Origin: CAZIWJ01 sp964542855
Lineage (GTDB): Bacteria; Bacteroidota; Bacteroidia; Cytophagales; Cyclobacteriaceae
Direction: 5' to 3'
Assembly (NCBI GenBank): GCA_964542855.1
Contig: CAZIWJ010000055.1
Location: forward strand, 1-17,633
Length of the DNA stretch: 17,633 nt
In this document: piece after piece, positions 6,712-14,150 of the stretch
Position numbering within the stretch: the stretch's first letter is position 1
How the letters are laid out: the number at the start of each line of letters is the position of its first letter
Program-made: the position numbers and the translations under genes
The notes under the pieces: model-generated
What the model was told of the DNA's origin: nothing
The model's database searches: none
The model's input: the letters and a program-made list of their open reading frames with translations, nothing else

Positions 6712-8154
6712 ATGCAAAAGCTTGGTTTAAGCCAGTCTTTATCGCAGAAGTTATCTCCCCAGCAAATACAATTCATCAAGCTGTTGCAGATACCTACTGC
6801 CGAACTGGAGACAAGAATTGAGGAAGAACTGGAAGTAAACCCTGCACTGGAAGAAGGTAAGGATGCGGAGGAAACAGAAACTCAGGATGAATATGAAGAA
6901 AGCGCCGATTCACCGAACGATGAAATTAGTGTAGACGAATACCTTTCCGACGACGAATACGGCGGTTACAAGATGCAGGGTGACGGTAATTACGATGACG
7001 AGGATAAGGAAATGCCTATTGCCATGCAGTCTACGCTTACCGAGCAGTTGATGGACCAGCTGAATTACCTGAACCTCGACGAGCGCCAGCGTACCATCGG
7101 AGAGCAGCTCATTGGAAGCATTGAAGGCGATGGTTACATCCGCCGCGATATTGATGCTATTATTAATGACCTGGCTTTCAGCCGGAATATTGAAACCGAC
7201 CTGGATGAAGTGGAATCGATCCTGTACCGGATCCAGGAGTTCGATCCGCCGGGTATAGCAGCTCGCGACTTACGGGAGTGCCTGCTGATTCAACTGCGTA
7301 GAAAAGTGGAAACGAGCGATAACCCTTCAGTGGAAATCGCACTGAAAGTGCTGGAAGAAAACTTCACTGAGTTCACCAAGAAGCATTACGATAAAATAAC
7401 CCGCAGGCTAAACCTGAGCGATGCCCAGCTTAAGCAGGCGATTGAGCAGGTTACCAAGCTGAACCCCAAACCCGGTGGGGGGAACAGCGGACTGGTTAAA
7501 ACGCAATACCTGATTCCCGACTTTATTTTAACCAACGACAACGGCAAGCTCGATTTAACCCTTAATTCGCGAAATGCGCCCGAACTACGAGTTAACCGTT
7601 CTTACGCTGAAATGCTGGACAGCTACGATCGGAGCAATAAAAAAGACAAAAAACTAAAGGAAACCGTTACTTTTGTTAAGCAGAAACTCGACTCGGCCAA
7701 GTGGTTTATCGACGCTATTCGCCAGCGACAGGAAACATTACTGAACACCATGAGTACTATTATTAAGTATCAGTATGATTTCTTTCTAACCGGCGACGAA
7801 AGCAAGCTGAGGCCCATGATTCTGAAAGACATTGCCAACGACATCGGCATGGATATTTCCACGGTTTCCAGGGTAGCTAACAGCAAATCGGTACAAACTG
7901 AGTTTGGTACTTACATGCTAAAGTTCTTTTTTTCTGAGGCCATTACTACCGAAACCGGTGAAGATGTGAGCAGCCGGGAAGTGAAAAACAGCCTGAAACA
8001 TTTTGTGGACTCGGAAGATAAAAAGAAACCGTTATCGGATGATAAGCTGGAAAAGCTCTTAAAAGATAAGGGGTATAATATTGCCCGCCGAACCGTGGCC
8101 AAATACCGGGAGCAACTGCAGATACCGGTTGCCCGATTAAGAAAACAATTATAA
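6712..8154 (+). CDS. rpoN: RNA polymerase sigma-54 factor
   Basis: Alternative sigma factor that directs RNA polymerase to -24/-12 promoters and needs AAA+ enhancer-binding activators. The 480-residue protein has the classic order. Region I is Gln/Leu-rich at 1-45 (LSQSLSQKLSPQQIQFIKLL). An acidic region II covers about 45-105. The core-binding domain is in the middle (FDPPGIAARDLRECL). A helix-turn-helix follows (ISTVSRVANSKSVQT). The RpoN box ARRTVAKYRE lies at 458-467 near the C-terminus. All elements are intact and length is normal. The stop TAA is followed at once by the ATG of the next gene (TAAATG), implying co-transcription and translational coupling. No activator gene and no convincing -24/-12 site were seen in the window. 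Confidence 0.97.
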   Translation: MQKLGLSQSLSQKLSPQQIQFIKLLQIPTAELETRIEEELEVNPALEEGKDAEETETQDEYEESADSPNDEISVDEYLSDDEYGGYKMQGDGNYDDEDKEMPIAMQSTLTEQLMDQLNYLNLDERQRTIGEQLIGSIEGDGYIRRDIDAIINDLAFSRNIETDLDEVESILYRIQEFDPPGIAARDLRECLLIQLRRKVETSDNPSVEIALKVLEENFTEFTKKHYDKITRRLNLSDAQLKQAIEQVTKLNPKPGGGNSGLVKTQYLIPDFILTNDNGKLDLTLNSRNAPELRVNRSYAEMLDSYDRSNKKDKKLKETVTFVKQKLDSAKWFIDAIRQRQETLLNTMSTIIKYQYDFFLTGDESKLRPMILKDIANDIGMDISTVSRVANSKSVQTEFGTYMLKFFFSEAITTETGEDVSSREVKNSLKHFVDSEDKKKPLSDDKLEKLLKDKGYNIARRTVAKYREQLQIPVARLRKQL

Positions 8155-8790
8155 ATGTACCGTAAGTTATCTATTATTATTTCGGTCATCATGCACCCCT
8201 TACTGATGACTACTTTTATATTTTTCCTTCTTTTCCAATTTGCCCCTAACGCCATTAGCCCGCTCGATACCCAATCAATGAACAATATTGTACTGGCGGT
8301 ACTGGTTACCACCTGCGTGTTACCGGTAGTAAGCATTGCCTCGCTACAGTACTCTAACGGGCTGTTAAAGCAGGGGCTTCCCACGCTTACCCTCCCCGGC
8401 AAGCGGGAGCGGGTGCTGCCGGTTTTCTTTACCTTTCTTTTTTATGGTATTACCACTTATATGTTCATGGTTAAGCTGCAACTGGCCAACGTGCTGGTAG
8501 TGGTGCTGGGTGGTAGCTCGGTAATTGTTTTACTGGTTACCCTGTGTTCTTTTTTCCTCCGGGTGAGTACGCACAGTGCCGGGGTTGGGAGTTTAATTGG
8601 CTACCTGCTCTCTATCGGGCTGAAGTACGAGTACAGTAAATTGATGATTCCACTGGTTATTGCCCTGGTTTTAAGCGGGCTGGTGATATCGGCCCGCCTG
8701 TACCTGAATGTGCACAAGCCACTGGATGTACTGGTGGGCAGCCTGATCGGGCTACTGGTCAGTGCCGGGAGTGTGGTGTTGTTTGGGTGA
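8155..8790 (+). CDS. Degenerate PAP2-like integral membrane protein
   Basis: A 211-residue protein with about six predicted membrane segments. The C-terminal motif SARLYLNVHKPLDVLVG (179-195) resembles the third phosphatase motif of the PAP2 superfamily (SR-x5-H-x3-D), keeping H187 and D191 but with Ala-Arg for Ser-Arg. STHSAG (138-143) stands where PSGH is usual, with a His at 140, and PGKRERVLP (81-89) stands for the first K-x6-RP motif. PAP2 enzymes remove phosphate from lipids such as undecaprenyl pyrophosphate or phosphatidate. With the altered first and second motifs, activity here is uncertain. It starts directly at the rpoN stop codon, so it is probably translated by coupling. Superfamily assignment is an inference from motifs. 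Confidence 0.68.
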   Translation: MYRKLSIIISVIMHPLLMTTFIFFLLFQFAPNAISPLDTQSMNNIVLAVLVTTCVLPVVSIASLQYSNGLLKQGLPTLTLPGKRERVLPVFFTFLFYGITTYMFMVKLQLANVLVVVLGGSSVIVLLVTLCSFFLRVSTHSAGVGSLIGYLLSIGLKYEYSKLMIPLVIALVLSGLVISARLYLNVHKPLDVLVGSLIGLLVSAGSVVLFG

Positions 8791-9050
8791 GAATAAAGAG
8801 GTGTGGTATTTAGTCATTACACAATAAATTGTCATGAAAAACTAACTATCAAAGCAAAGAATGGGCAGCTTTTTGGTATATCATTTTGAGTTCTATAATA
8901 ACCATCTTTTCATTGAATAATTACACGCATTTAAAAGCAAGCATTGAATTTTAATTACCAGAAGTATTTTCAACTTTTCTATCGGTAATTGTAATAAGTC
9001 TATTCTCCAGTTGCCAAACTATTAATGAACTTAGATCATGTTGCGTGCTT
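8791..9050. other. AT-rich intergenic stretch with decayed lipoprotein leader
   Basis: No intact gene and no terminator were seen after 8790. From about 8964 stitched frames read a hydrophobic leader ending in a lipobox (ISLFSSC, Cys codon 9012-9014), preceded by in-frame stops, which is the first copy of the duplicated leader described separately. The base composition is clearly poorer in G+C than in the flanking rpoN and ftsY regions. Confidence 0.45.
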
Positions 9051-9109
9051 ATGCGTGCTAAGTACTTATTGTAACAGGTCTTTTCTATAGCTGCGAAACT
9101 ATTAATGAC
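8988..9109 (+). repeat. Diverged direct duplication of a lipobox-coding segment
   Basis: Segments 8988-9029 and 9068-9109 match at 34 of 42 positions by hand alignment, offset by 80 bases. Copy 1 reads ISLFSSCQTINE and copy 2 reads TGLFYSCETINDEQ, each with a lipoprotein-type Cys. Because 80 is not a multiple of three, the copies lie in different frames. This suggests a partial gene duplication in which neither copy now has an uninterrupted start. Confidence 0.7.
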
Positions 9110-9683
9110 GAACAGGTAGTTCAGAAGCCTTCAGAAACTTTAAGCCACCTTGAAGTGCTAAAAAAACAGAATAGATACTACAGGCTATGATGGCTGGAAT
9201 GTAAATGTTAGCTCTGCAGCGCTAATTGAAATTAGTAATTCAATTACAATACTGATTGCTAGTGCTGAGCCTGTTCCTACCTCATCAACGGCAAGGCAAT
9301 ACAGTGCTTTTATCGATAATCGTTACGTTCAAACCTTTTCCAACGACCAGTCTACGGATAGATATCTGCTTTCTGGTACAACCAGTTTAAATAATAATAC
9401 TGAATTTTGGGATGGTACCGCTAGAAAGTCTTTTCCGCAATTTTCTTCTAATGATTATGTTGACATTGAATTTAACAATGGATACGTTGACGATGTTGAC
9501 ACTAATCACGGACCTATTAACCCTAACGACTGTGGAAGCTTTTATGAAGTACTGGAATGTACAGGGCAAAAATTTGAAGATGTTAAAGATTCCGGAAAGT
9601 ATGCTGAAGAGGCAACGTGCTATATTTCATTTCACCTGTGCTTTCCTGCCAGACTACTCGATTGTTACTTAACGGGTTGTTAG
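9051..9683 (+). pseudogene. Frameshifted lipoprotein gene, unknown function
   Basis: Three pieces appear to form one former gene. ATG 9051 gives MRAKYLL then TAA (9072-9074). A second frame gives VTGLFYSC (Cys codon 9092-9094) then ETINDEQVVQKPSETLSHLE and up to an A7 run at 9160-9166. A third frame, open from 9162 to TAG at 9681-9683 (173 codons), gives GYDGWNVNVSSAALIE and continues. Removing one A from the A7 run joins pieces two and three cleanly as EVLKNRIDTTGYDGW. The long third piece has no ATG, GTG or TTG start near its beginning, so start-based callers miss it; an out-of-frame ORF at 9412 is its shadow. The mature part is Asn/Asp-rich (YVDIEFNNGYVDDVD) with a Cys-rich tail. I do not recognise the family. 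Either a pseudogene or an intact lipoprotein spoiled by indel errors. Confidence 0.6.
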
Positions 9684-9704
9684 TTAACTAAAACATAACA
9701 TTTT

Positions 9705-9986
9705 ATGAAAAGGTATTTATATATAGCAGGTCCATTATTTTCAACAGCGACGGTAATCTACTTTTTGTTTATTATAGCTTCAGAAAGATTAACATACCCC
9801 TCTTACGTGCTTTTTATTGCATCCATTGCTTTAGTGTATATTTTCGTAGGAGTTTACGCCATGCACATTTGGAAGAACGATCAATTGAAAAAGGAAGCAA
9901 AGGCCCTGTGGCTAATCCTGATTCTTTTTACCTCGGTACTCAGTCAGGTCGTATACTGGAAGCTACACATAAAGAATAGCGGGTAA
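9705..9986 (+). CDS. Small three-helix membrane protein
   Basis: A 93-residue protein with three likely membrane segments at about 5-27, 31-53 and 67-87 and a polar KNDQLKKEAKA linker before the last. The arrangement of charged linker, then ALWLILILF and a YW-K-L-HI end, resembles small Bacteroidota membrane proteins with a PLDc_N-like hairpin, but no function can be assigned. The start ATG lies 21 bases after the stop of the broken lipoprotein, on the same strand, so the two may once have formed a unit. A terminator follows at 10046-10074. Confidence 0.7.
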   Translation: MKRYLYIAGPLFSTATVIYFLFIIASERLTYPSYVLFIASIALVYIFVGVYAMHIWKNDQLKKEAKALWLILILFTSVLSQVVYWKLHIKNSG

Positions 9987-10045
9987 CATTTATATGATTA
10001 GTCCTGATAAAATTGGTTTACATTTTATAAGTGCTAAAATCAAGG

Positions 10046-10074
10046 CCACTGGAGGTATTTTTCAGTGGTTTTTT
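10046..10074 (+). terminator. Intrinsic terminator between convergent genes
   Basis: Arms ccactg (10046-10051) and cagtgg (10063-10068), with an 11-nt loop, are followed by six Ts. It is placed to stop transcription from the small membrane protein gene, and may also act weakly on ftsY from the other side, where the following sequence is less T-rich. Confidence 0.65.
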
Positions 10075-10113
10075 ATGCACCCAATGCCTTTTTCTACAAG
10101 TTAATGAAAGGGC

Positions 10114-11082
10114 TCATTTATTGGCGAAGAAGCTATCTACAAACTCGCCTTTGTGGAACACCTGCAAGTCTTCTATTTTTTCACCTACACCGATATACTT
10201 AACCGGAATTTGGAACTGGTCGGAGATGCCAATGACAACGCCACCTTTAGCGGTGCCGTCGAGTTTGGTAATGGCCAGGGCGGTAACTTCAGTAGCTTTA
10301 GTGAACTCGGTAGCCTGTAGGAAGGCATTTTGCCCGGTACTGCCGTCGAGTACCAGTAACACTTCGTGGGGGGCTTCGGGAATCACTTTCTGCATAACCC
10401 GTTTAATTTTCGACAGCTCGTTCATCAGGTTTACCTTAGTATGCAGGCGGCCGGCGGTATCAACAATAATAACGTCGGCGTTTTGTTCCAGTCCTTCTTT
10501 CACCGTATCGTAAGCCACCGAAGCAGGGTCGCTGTTCATACCTCTTGAAACAACCGGGGCCCCGGTTCTTTCGCCCCAGAGCTTGATCTGGTCTACCGCA
10601 GCAGCCCGGAAAGTATCGGCTGCCCCGAGCACCACTTTCTTATTTTTTTTCATGAACTGGGCGGCCAGTTTACCGATGGTGGTGGTTTTGCCAACGCCGT
10701 TTACGCCTACTACCAGGATAACGTGCGGGTGGTGGCCGGGAGGTACTTCAAAATCGGCCGGGAGGCTGGCATCGCTTTGCTGGTCGATTTCAGTAAGCAA
10801 GCCGGCAATTTCTTCCCTTAGTATTTTATTGAGCTCAGAAGCGTTCAGGTATTTATCGCGGGCTACCCGTTCTTCAATCCGTTCAATAATTTTAATGGTG
10901 GTATCCACACCCACGTCGCTGGTAATAAGGATTTCTTCCAGCTCATCGAGCACCTCTTCATCGACCCGCGATTTCCCGGCTACGGCCCGGCTAACCTTGT
11001 TTAAAAAAGATTGGTTAGACTTTTCCAGTCCTTTGTCGAGGTTTTCTTTTTTATCCTTGGATAGGAAGCCAAATAGTTTCAT
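10114..11082 (-). CDS. ftsY: Signal recognition particle receptor FtsY
   Basis: GTPase that docks the SRP-ribosome complex at the membrane and hands nascent membrane proteins to SecYEG. The 322-residue protein has a short charged N-terminal tail, a helical N domain (about 25-100), and a G domain with G1 GVNGVGKT (126-133), DTFRAAA (156-162), DTAGR (208-212), TKLDGTAKGG (272-281) and GVGEKIEDL (298-306). The tail lacks the long acidic A domain of E. coli FtsY, as is common in Bacteroidota. The start ATG gives MKLFGFLSKD, whose amphipathic beginning fits membrane contact. It follows rpmB-rpmG-DUF4295 on the same strand, with a terminator between, so expression depends on read-through or a promoter of its own. 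Confidence 0.97.
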   Translation of the reverse strand: MKLFGFLSKDKKENLDKGLEKSNQSFLNKVSRAVAGKSRVDEEVLDELEEILITSDVGVDTTIKIIERIEERVARDKYLNASELNKILREEIAGLLTEIDQQSDASLPADFEVPPGHHPHVILVVGVNGVGKTTTIGKLAAQFMKKNKKVVLGAADTFRAAAVDQIKLWGERTGAPVVSRGMNSDPASVAYDTVKEGLEQNADVIIVDTAGRLHTKVNLMNELSKIKRVMQKVIPEAPHEVLLVLDGSTGQNAFLQATEFTKATEVTALAITKLDGTAKGGVVIGISDQFQIPVKYIGVGEKIEDLQVFHKGEFVDSFFANK

Positions 11083-11130
11083 AGGTGTTGGGTAATTTCT
11101 GGTTACGAAAGATAGCAGCGTGTAGGGTAC

Positions 11131-11155
11131 AAAAAAAGTCCCTGGAACGGGACTT
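11131..11155 (-). terminator. Intrinsic terminator between the DUF4295 gene and ftsY
   Basis: Read on the minus strand, arms aagtccc and gggactt pair over 7 bp with a 6-nt loop, running into seven Ts (11137-11131). It ends the ribosomal protein transcript about 34 bases past the DUF4295 stop codon and 50 bases before ftsY. Confidence 0.75.
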
Positions 11156-11188
11156 AAAACTTTTCAGGAAAAAACTAACCGGAACGGA

Positions 11189-11347
11189 TTAGCTGTTTTT
11201 CGAAAAATAATCTTTTACCTGGTCAGCAGGAATGATTTCCTCTTTAAACACAATTGCTCCAGTTTTGGGCGATTTTACCGCGTTGATTACTTTGGCAAAA
11301 CCTGCACCACCAGATTTCTTCAGGGTTGCTACTGTTTTCTTAGCCAT
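11189..11347 (-). CDS. DUF4295 family small protein
   Basis: A 52-residue basic protein reading MAKKTVATLKKSGGAGFAKV and ending in DYFSKNS. It belongs to the DUF4295 family, found in Bacteroidota directly after the L33 gene. Its small size, basic character and fixed position in a ribosomal protein operon suggest a ribosome-associated role, but the function is not established. ATG at 11345-11347 lies 2 bases after the rpmG stop codon, which implies co-translation. It was assembled by reading the minus strand by hand. Confidence 0.88.
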   Translation of the reverse strand: MAKKTVATLKKSGGAGFAKVINAVKSPKTGAIVFKEEIIPADQVKDYFSKNS

Positions 11348-11349
11348 AA

Positions 11350-11538
11350 TTATTTAATTTCTCGGTGAACCGTATATTTCTTTAAAATAGGATTGTATTT
11401 TTTACGCTCCAATCGTTCGGTGGTATTCTTACGATTTTTAGTAGTAATGTACCGGCTGGTTCCGGGCTGACCACTATTCTTGTGCTCGGTGCACTCAAGA
11501 ATTACCTGTACTCTGTTTCCTTTAGCTTTCTTGGCCAT
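11350..11538 (-). CDS. rpmG: 50S ribosomal protein L33
   Basis: A 62-residue large-subunit protein. The core SRYITTKNRKNTTERLERKK and KYNPILKKYTVHREIK end are typical of L33. Only one Cys (C16) is present, so the four-Cys zinc site of C+ paralogues is absent and this is a zinc-independent form. It lies 18 bases after rpmB and 2 bases before the DUF4295 gene, in one operon. Confidence 0.96.
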   Translation of the reverse strand: MAKKAKGNRVQVILECTEHKNSGQPGTSRYITTKNRKNTTERLERKKYNPILKKYTVHREIK

Positions 11539-11556
11539 GATAACTAATTTTTTCTG

Positions 11557-11796
11557 TTAGATTAACGCAGTACCCTTTTCACGGGCGTCTCTTAGTACCT
11601 TGGTAATCCCGTTCTTATTAATCGTGCGCAAGGTAGCTGCGCTTACTTTTATCGTTACCCAACGATCTTCTTCGGGCAGGTAAAACTTTTTGCGCTGAAG
11701 ATTTGGATAGAACCTACGCTTGGTTTTATTATTCGCTTTCGATACGTTATGGCCTTTCAACGGCCGGGTTCCGGATATCTCACAAACTTTAGACAT
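11557..11796 (-). CDS. rpmB: 50S ribosomal protein L28
   Basis: A 79-residue large-subunit protein. The hallmark stretch NVSKANNKTKRRFYPNLQ (about 17-34) and VSAATLRTINKNGI (51-64) identify L28. The start is MSKVCEISGT, the usual family beginning. It is the first gene of the rpmB-rpmG-DUF4295 unit, with a promoter candidate about 40 bases upstream. Confidence 0.96.
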   Translation of the reverse strand: MSKVCEISGTRPLKGHNVSKANNKTKRRFYPNLQRKKFYLPEEDRWVTIKVSAATLRTINKNGITKVLRDAREKGTALI

Positions 11797-11835
11797 CGTT
11801 ATGCTGGTTTTTCACTGTTCTGTTCAAATGGATTG

Positions 11836-11866
11836 CAAATTAAGATATTTTAGCATTAAAATACAA
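11836..11866 (-). promoter_or_regulatory. Bacteroidota-type promoter of the rpmB operon
   Basis: On the minus strand a TTG (11866-11864) is followed after exactly 20 bases by TTAATTTG (11843-11836), which differs from the TAnnTTTG consensus only at the second base. Spacing and position suit the primary sigma factor of this phylum and predict a leader of about 30 bases before rpmB. Confidence 0.6.
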
Positions 11867-12156
11867 GGTGCTTCCAGTATAACTCTTACAGATTCAAATA
11901 ACTTTAGTGAATCCGGTTGCATTTAGTCTCCGGGCAGGCAAGCAAAAACAGAAAAGCTGTTCAACACCTTCATTCCCGGGGGGGTATTTGGGTACGATCG
12001 GAAGGAAGAATAAATAGTATGTAACTTGTGTGTGAGTTAACGTACAAAATAGTTAGTAATGAGTAATTCATTTGCTGTATAGGAAAGCAGTGGAATTATT
12101 AACAACTTGTAATAGGATAGCAAACAACAAATATCAGAATAGATTTAAATTTACGC
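11867..12156. other. Divergent intergenic region rpmB-rocD
   Basis: About 290 bases without a gene on either strand. No clear TAnnTTTG with a spaced TTG was found for rocD, and no riboswitch-like fold was recognised. A GC-rich patch at 11973-11992 contrasts with the AT-rich remainder. Confidence 0.4.
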
Positions 12157-13395
12157 ATGTTACAATCAATCAGTTCCAGTGAGCAGGCCATTACTTTAGA
12201 AGACAAGTATGGTGCTCACAATTACCATCCATTACCCGTAGTACTAACCCGAGGAGAGGGAGTACAACTCTGGGACGTAGAAGGAAAAAAATACTTTGAT
12301 TTTCTTTCTGCTTACAGTGCCGTAAACCAGGGGCATTGCCACCCGCGCATTGTCGGGGCGCTGCAGGAGCAGGCGCAACGCCTGACCCTTACCTCAAGAG
12401 CTTTTCATAATGATGTGCTGGGGCAGTACGAACAGTTTATTACTGAACTCTTTGGTTACGACCGGGTACTACCGATGAACACCGGGGTAGAAGGCGGGGA
12501 AACAGCCGTTAAACTAGCCCGGAAGTGGGGATACGATGTAAAAGGTATTCCGGAAAATCAGGCTAAAATTATATTCGTGGAAGGTAACTTCTGGGGCAGA
12601 ACTTTAGGAGCAATTTCTTCATCTACTGATCCTAGCAGCCGCACTGGTTTTGGACCGTACATGCCCGGATATGAAATCATTCCTTACAACGATCTGGATG
12701 CGCTGGAAAAAGCAGTTCAGGACCCTAACGTAGCTGGCTTTATGGTTGAGCCGATCCAGGGGGAAGCCGGGGTGGTTGTTCCCGATGAAGGGTATTTGAA
12801 AAAAGCCTATAAAATTTGTCAGCACCATAAGGTTTTATTCATCGCCGACGAGGTACAAACCGGTATTGCACGAACCGGTAAGCTAACCGCCTGTGAGCAC
12901 GAAGGTTTTAAGCCCGACATCCTGGTATTAGGTAAAGCCCTTTCCGGCGGGGTATTCCCAGTTTCGGCTGTGCTTACCCGCGACGAAGTCATGCTTACTA
13001 TAAAGCCTGGTGAGCATGGTTCTACTTTTGGTGGCAACCCGCTGGCCAGTGCGGTAGCTATGGCGGCTTTAAACGTGGTACAGGAAGAAAAACTGGCCGA
13101 AAATGCCGAGCGACTGGGTAAAGTGTTCCGTGATCGGATGGAGAATATGATTGGAAAAACTGACCTGATAAACCTGGTGAGGGGTAAAGGATTACTTAAC
13201 GCCATCGTGATTAACGACGTGGAAGATAGTAAAACTGCCTGGAATATTTGCCTGGCACTGAAAGAAAACGGATTGTTAGCTAAACCTACCCATGGCAACA
13301 TTATTCGTTTCGCCCCTCCTTTAGTTATTACCGAAGAGCAATTACATGAGTGCTGCGATATTATTGAGCGAACGATTTTAAATTTTAAGCGTTAA
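12157..13395 (+). CDS. rocD: Ornithine aminotransferase
   Basis: PLP-dependent class III aminotransferase converting ornithine and 2-oxoglutarate to glutamate-5-semialdehyde and glutamate, linking arginine and proline metabolism. The 412-residue protein begins with EDKYGAHNYHPLPVVLTRGEG, of which YGAHNYHPLPVVL is an OAT hallmark. MNTGVEGGETAVKLARKWGY (107-126) holds the cofactor phosphate region. IADEVQTGIARTGK (229-242) supplies the PLP-pyridine Asp231. LGKALSGGVFPVSA (258-271) contains the Schiff-base Lys260. STFGGNPLA (289-297) contacts PLP from the other subunit. Length and motifs are complete. N-acetylornithine aminotransferase is an alternative within the class, but the N-terminal motif favours OAT. 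Monocistronic, with its own terminator. Confidence 0.94.
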   Translation: MLQSISSSEQAITLEDKYGAHNYHPLPVVLTRGEGVQLWDVEGKKYFDFLSAYSAVNQGHCHPRIVGALQEQAQRLTLTSRAFHNDVLGQYEQFITELFGYDRVLPMNTGVEGGETAVKLARKWGYDVKGIPENQAKIIFVEGNFWGRTLGAISSSTDPSSRTGFGPYMPGYEIIPYNDLDALEKAVQDPNVAGFMVEPIQGEAGVVVPDEGYLKKAYKICQHHKVLFIADEVQTGIARTGKLTACEHEGFKPDILVLGKALSGGVFPVSAVLTRDEVMLTIKPGEHGSTFGGNPLASAVAMAALNVVQEEKLAENAERLGKVFRDRMENMIGKTDLINLVRGKGLLNAIVINDVEDSKTAWNICLALKENGLLAKPTHGNIIRFAPPLVITEEQLHECCDIIERTILNFKR

Positions 13396-13435
13396 TAATA
13401 GTAAGTTTATTTGATTTATAACCTCTCTGACTTGC

Positions 13436-13468
13436 AGGGGCTTCCATTTATATGGTTGCCCCTTTTTT
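13436..13468 (+). terminator. Intrinsic terminator of rocD
   Basis: Arms aggggc (13436-13441) and gcccct (13458-13463) enclose a second pairing ccat/atgg across a tt/tt mismatch, then six Ts follow (13463-13468). The T run overlaps the stop codon region of the convergent minus-strand gene. Confidence 0.75.
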
Positions 13469-14099
13469 ATTTTAGTTCGCTGTATTTTTCTGAAATATAA
13501 GAAAGCGACTGGCGCAGTTTACGCACTTCTTCCTGCCCCATTTTTTTCTGTTCTGCAGTCATGTCGGAAATGGCAATAAGCCCTTCTAACCGGCTAACTT
13601 CGCTCATAAACTTTTCATGATGAATATCGTGGATCAGGCCATCGTGCAGTACTTTGTAATCGACTGGTCGGTTCAGGTAGTAGTTCCGGATGTAGTAAAT
13701 GCAAACGAAGATGAAAATTCCCATCAGGGTAATAGCCAATACATCTATCCAGACTGATGTCTTTACGGTAATAGGGAAAGTGGTGTAGGTAGCGAACAAC
13801 CCGTACATAATGCCTGCCAGTACAATTAGTTGAAGGGCAAAGTCTTTCCGTGGAATGGTGAAAAACCAGCCAAGCCCTAGCAGAACGATGACAAAATTTG
13901 CAGTGAACGTATAAATAAATATGTGCAGTTCATCGTAATAAGGAAAGGAAATTCCTTTGGGAATCATCTTCCAGATATTTTCAACAATGGGAAGAAGAAT
14001 AATAAAGATGAGCCCGGCCAGTTTTCTGCTGTCACGGAATAAATACGAAAAGCTCTTTTCCAGTCCGTGAAGGAAATTTGGTGATTCTTTTACACCCAT
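13467..14099 (-). CDS. Four-helix membrane protein with helical C-terminal tail
   Basis: Unrecognised integral membrane protein of 210 residues from ATG 14099. Four hydrophobic segments lie at about 27-46, 57-78, 86-105 and 114-137. A charged, probably coiled-coil tail of about 65 residues follows (VLHDGLIHDIHHEKFMSEVS onwards, ending SYISEKYSELK). A longer frame starting at GTG 14150 adds 17 residues containing a hydrophobic LTVLINCLILL; I prefer the ATG because GTG starts are uncommon here and the added part is poorly placed. The gene stands alone, convergent to rocD. No catalytic or transport motif was seen. Confidence 0.7.
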   Translation of the reverse strand: MGVKESPNFLHGLEKSFSYLFRDSRKLAGLIFIILLPIVENIWKMIPKGISFPYYDELHIFIYTFTANFVIVLLGLGWFFTIPRKDFALQLIVLAGIMYGLFATYTTFPITVKTSVWIDVLAITLMGIFIFVCIYYIRNYYLNRPVDYKVLHDGLIHDIHHEKFMSEVSRLEGLIAISDMTAEQKKMGQEEVRKLRQSLSYISEKYSELK

Positions 14100-14150
14100 G
14101 GGTTTATCGAGTAGAATAAGACAGTTAATCAATACCGTAAGTGTTTCCAC

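Noticed and set aside
9160..9167. A7-C run as a programmed -1 frameshift site
   Set aside because: A -1 slip from the upstream frame does not lead into the long downstream frame; a +1 change (or loss of one A) is required, so the classic slippery heptamer mechanism does not fit.
9412..9672. Plus-strand 86-codon ORF starting MVPLESLFRN
   Set aside because: It lies in another frame of the 173-codon open frame (9162-9683), which continues a lipobox-bearing segment; the 9412 frame reads as a shadow rich in Leu/Thr.
10583..11095. Plus-strand 170-codon Ser-rich ORF antisense to ftsY
   Set aside because: Mirror of conserved FtsY codons; low-complexity Ser/Thr composition is typical of antisense shadows.
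12819..13301. Minus-strand 160-codon ORF inside rocD
   Set aside because: Antisense shadow of an intact, conserved aminotransferase gene.
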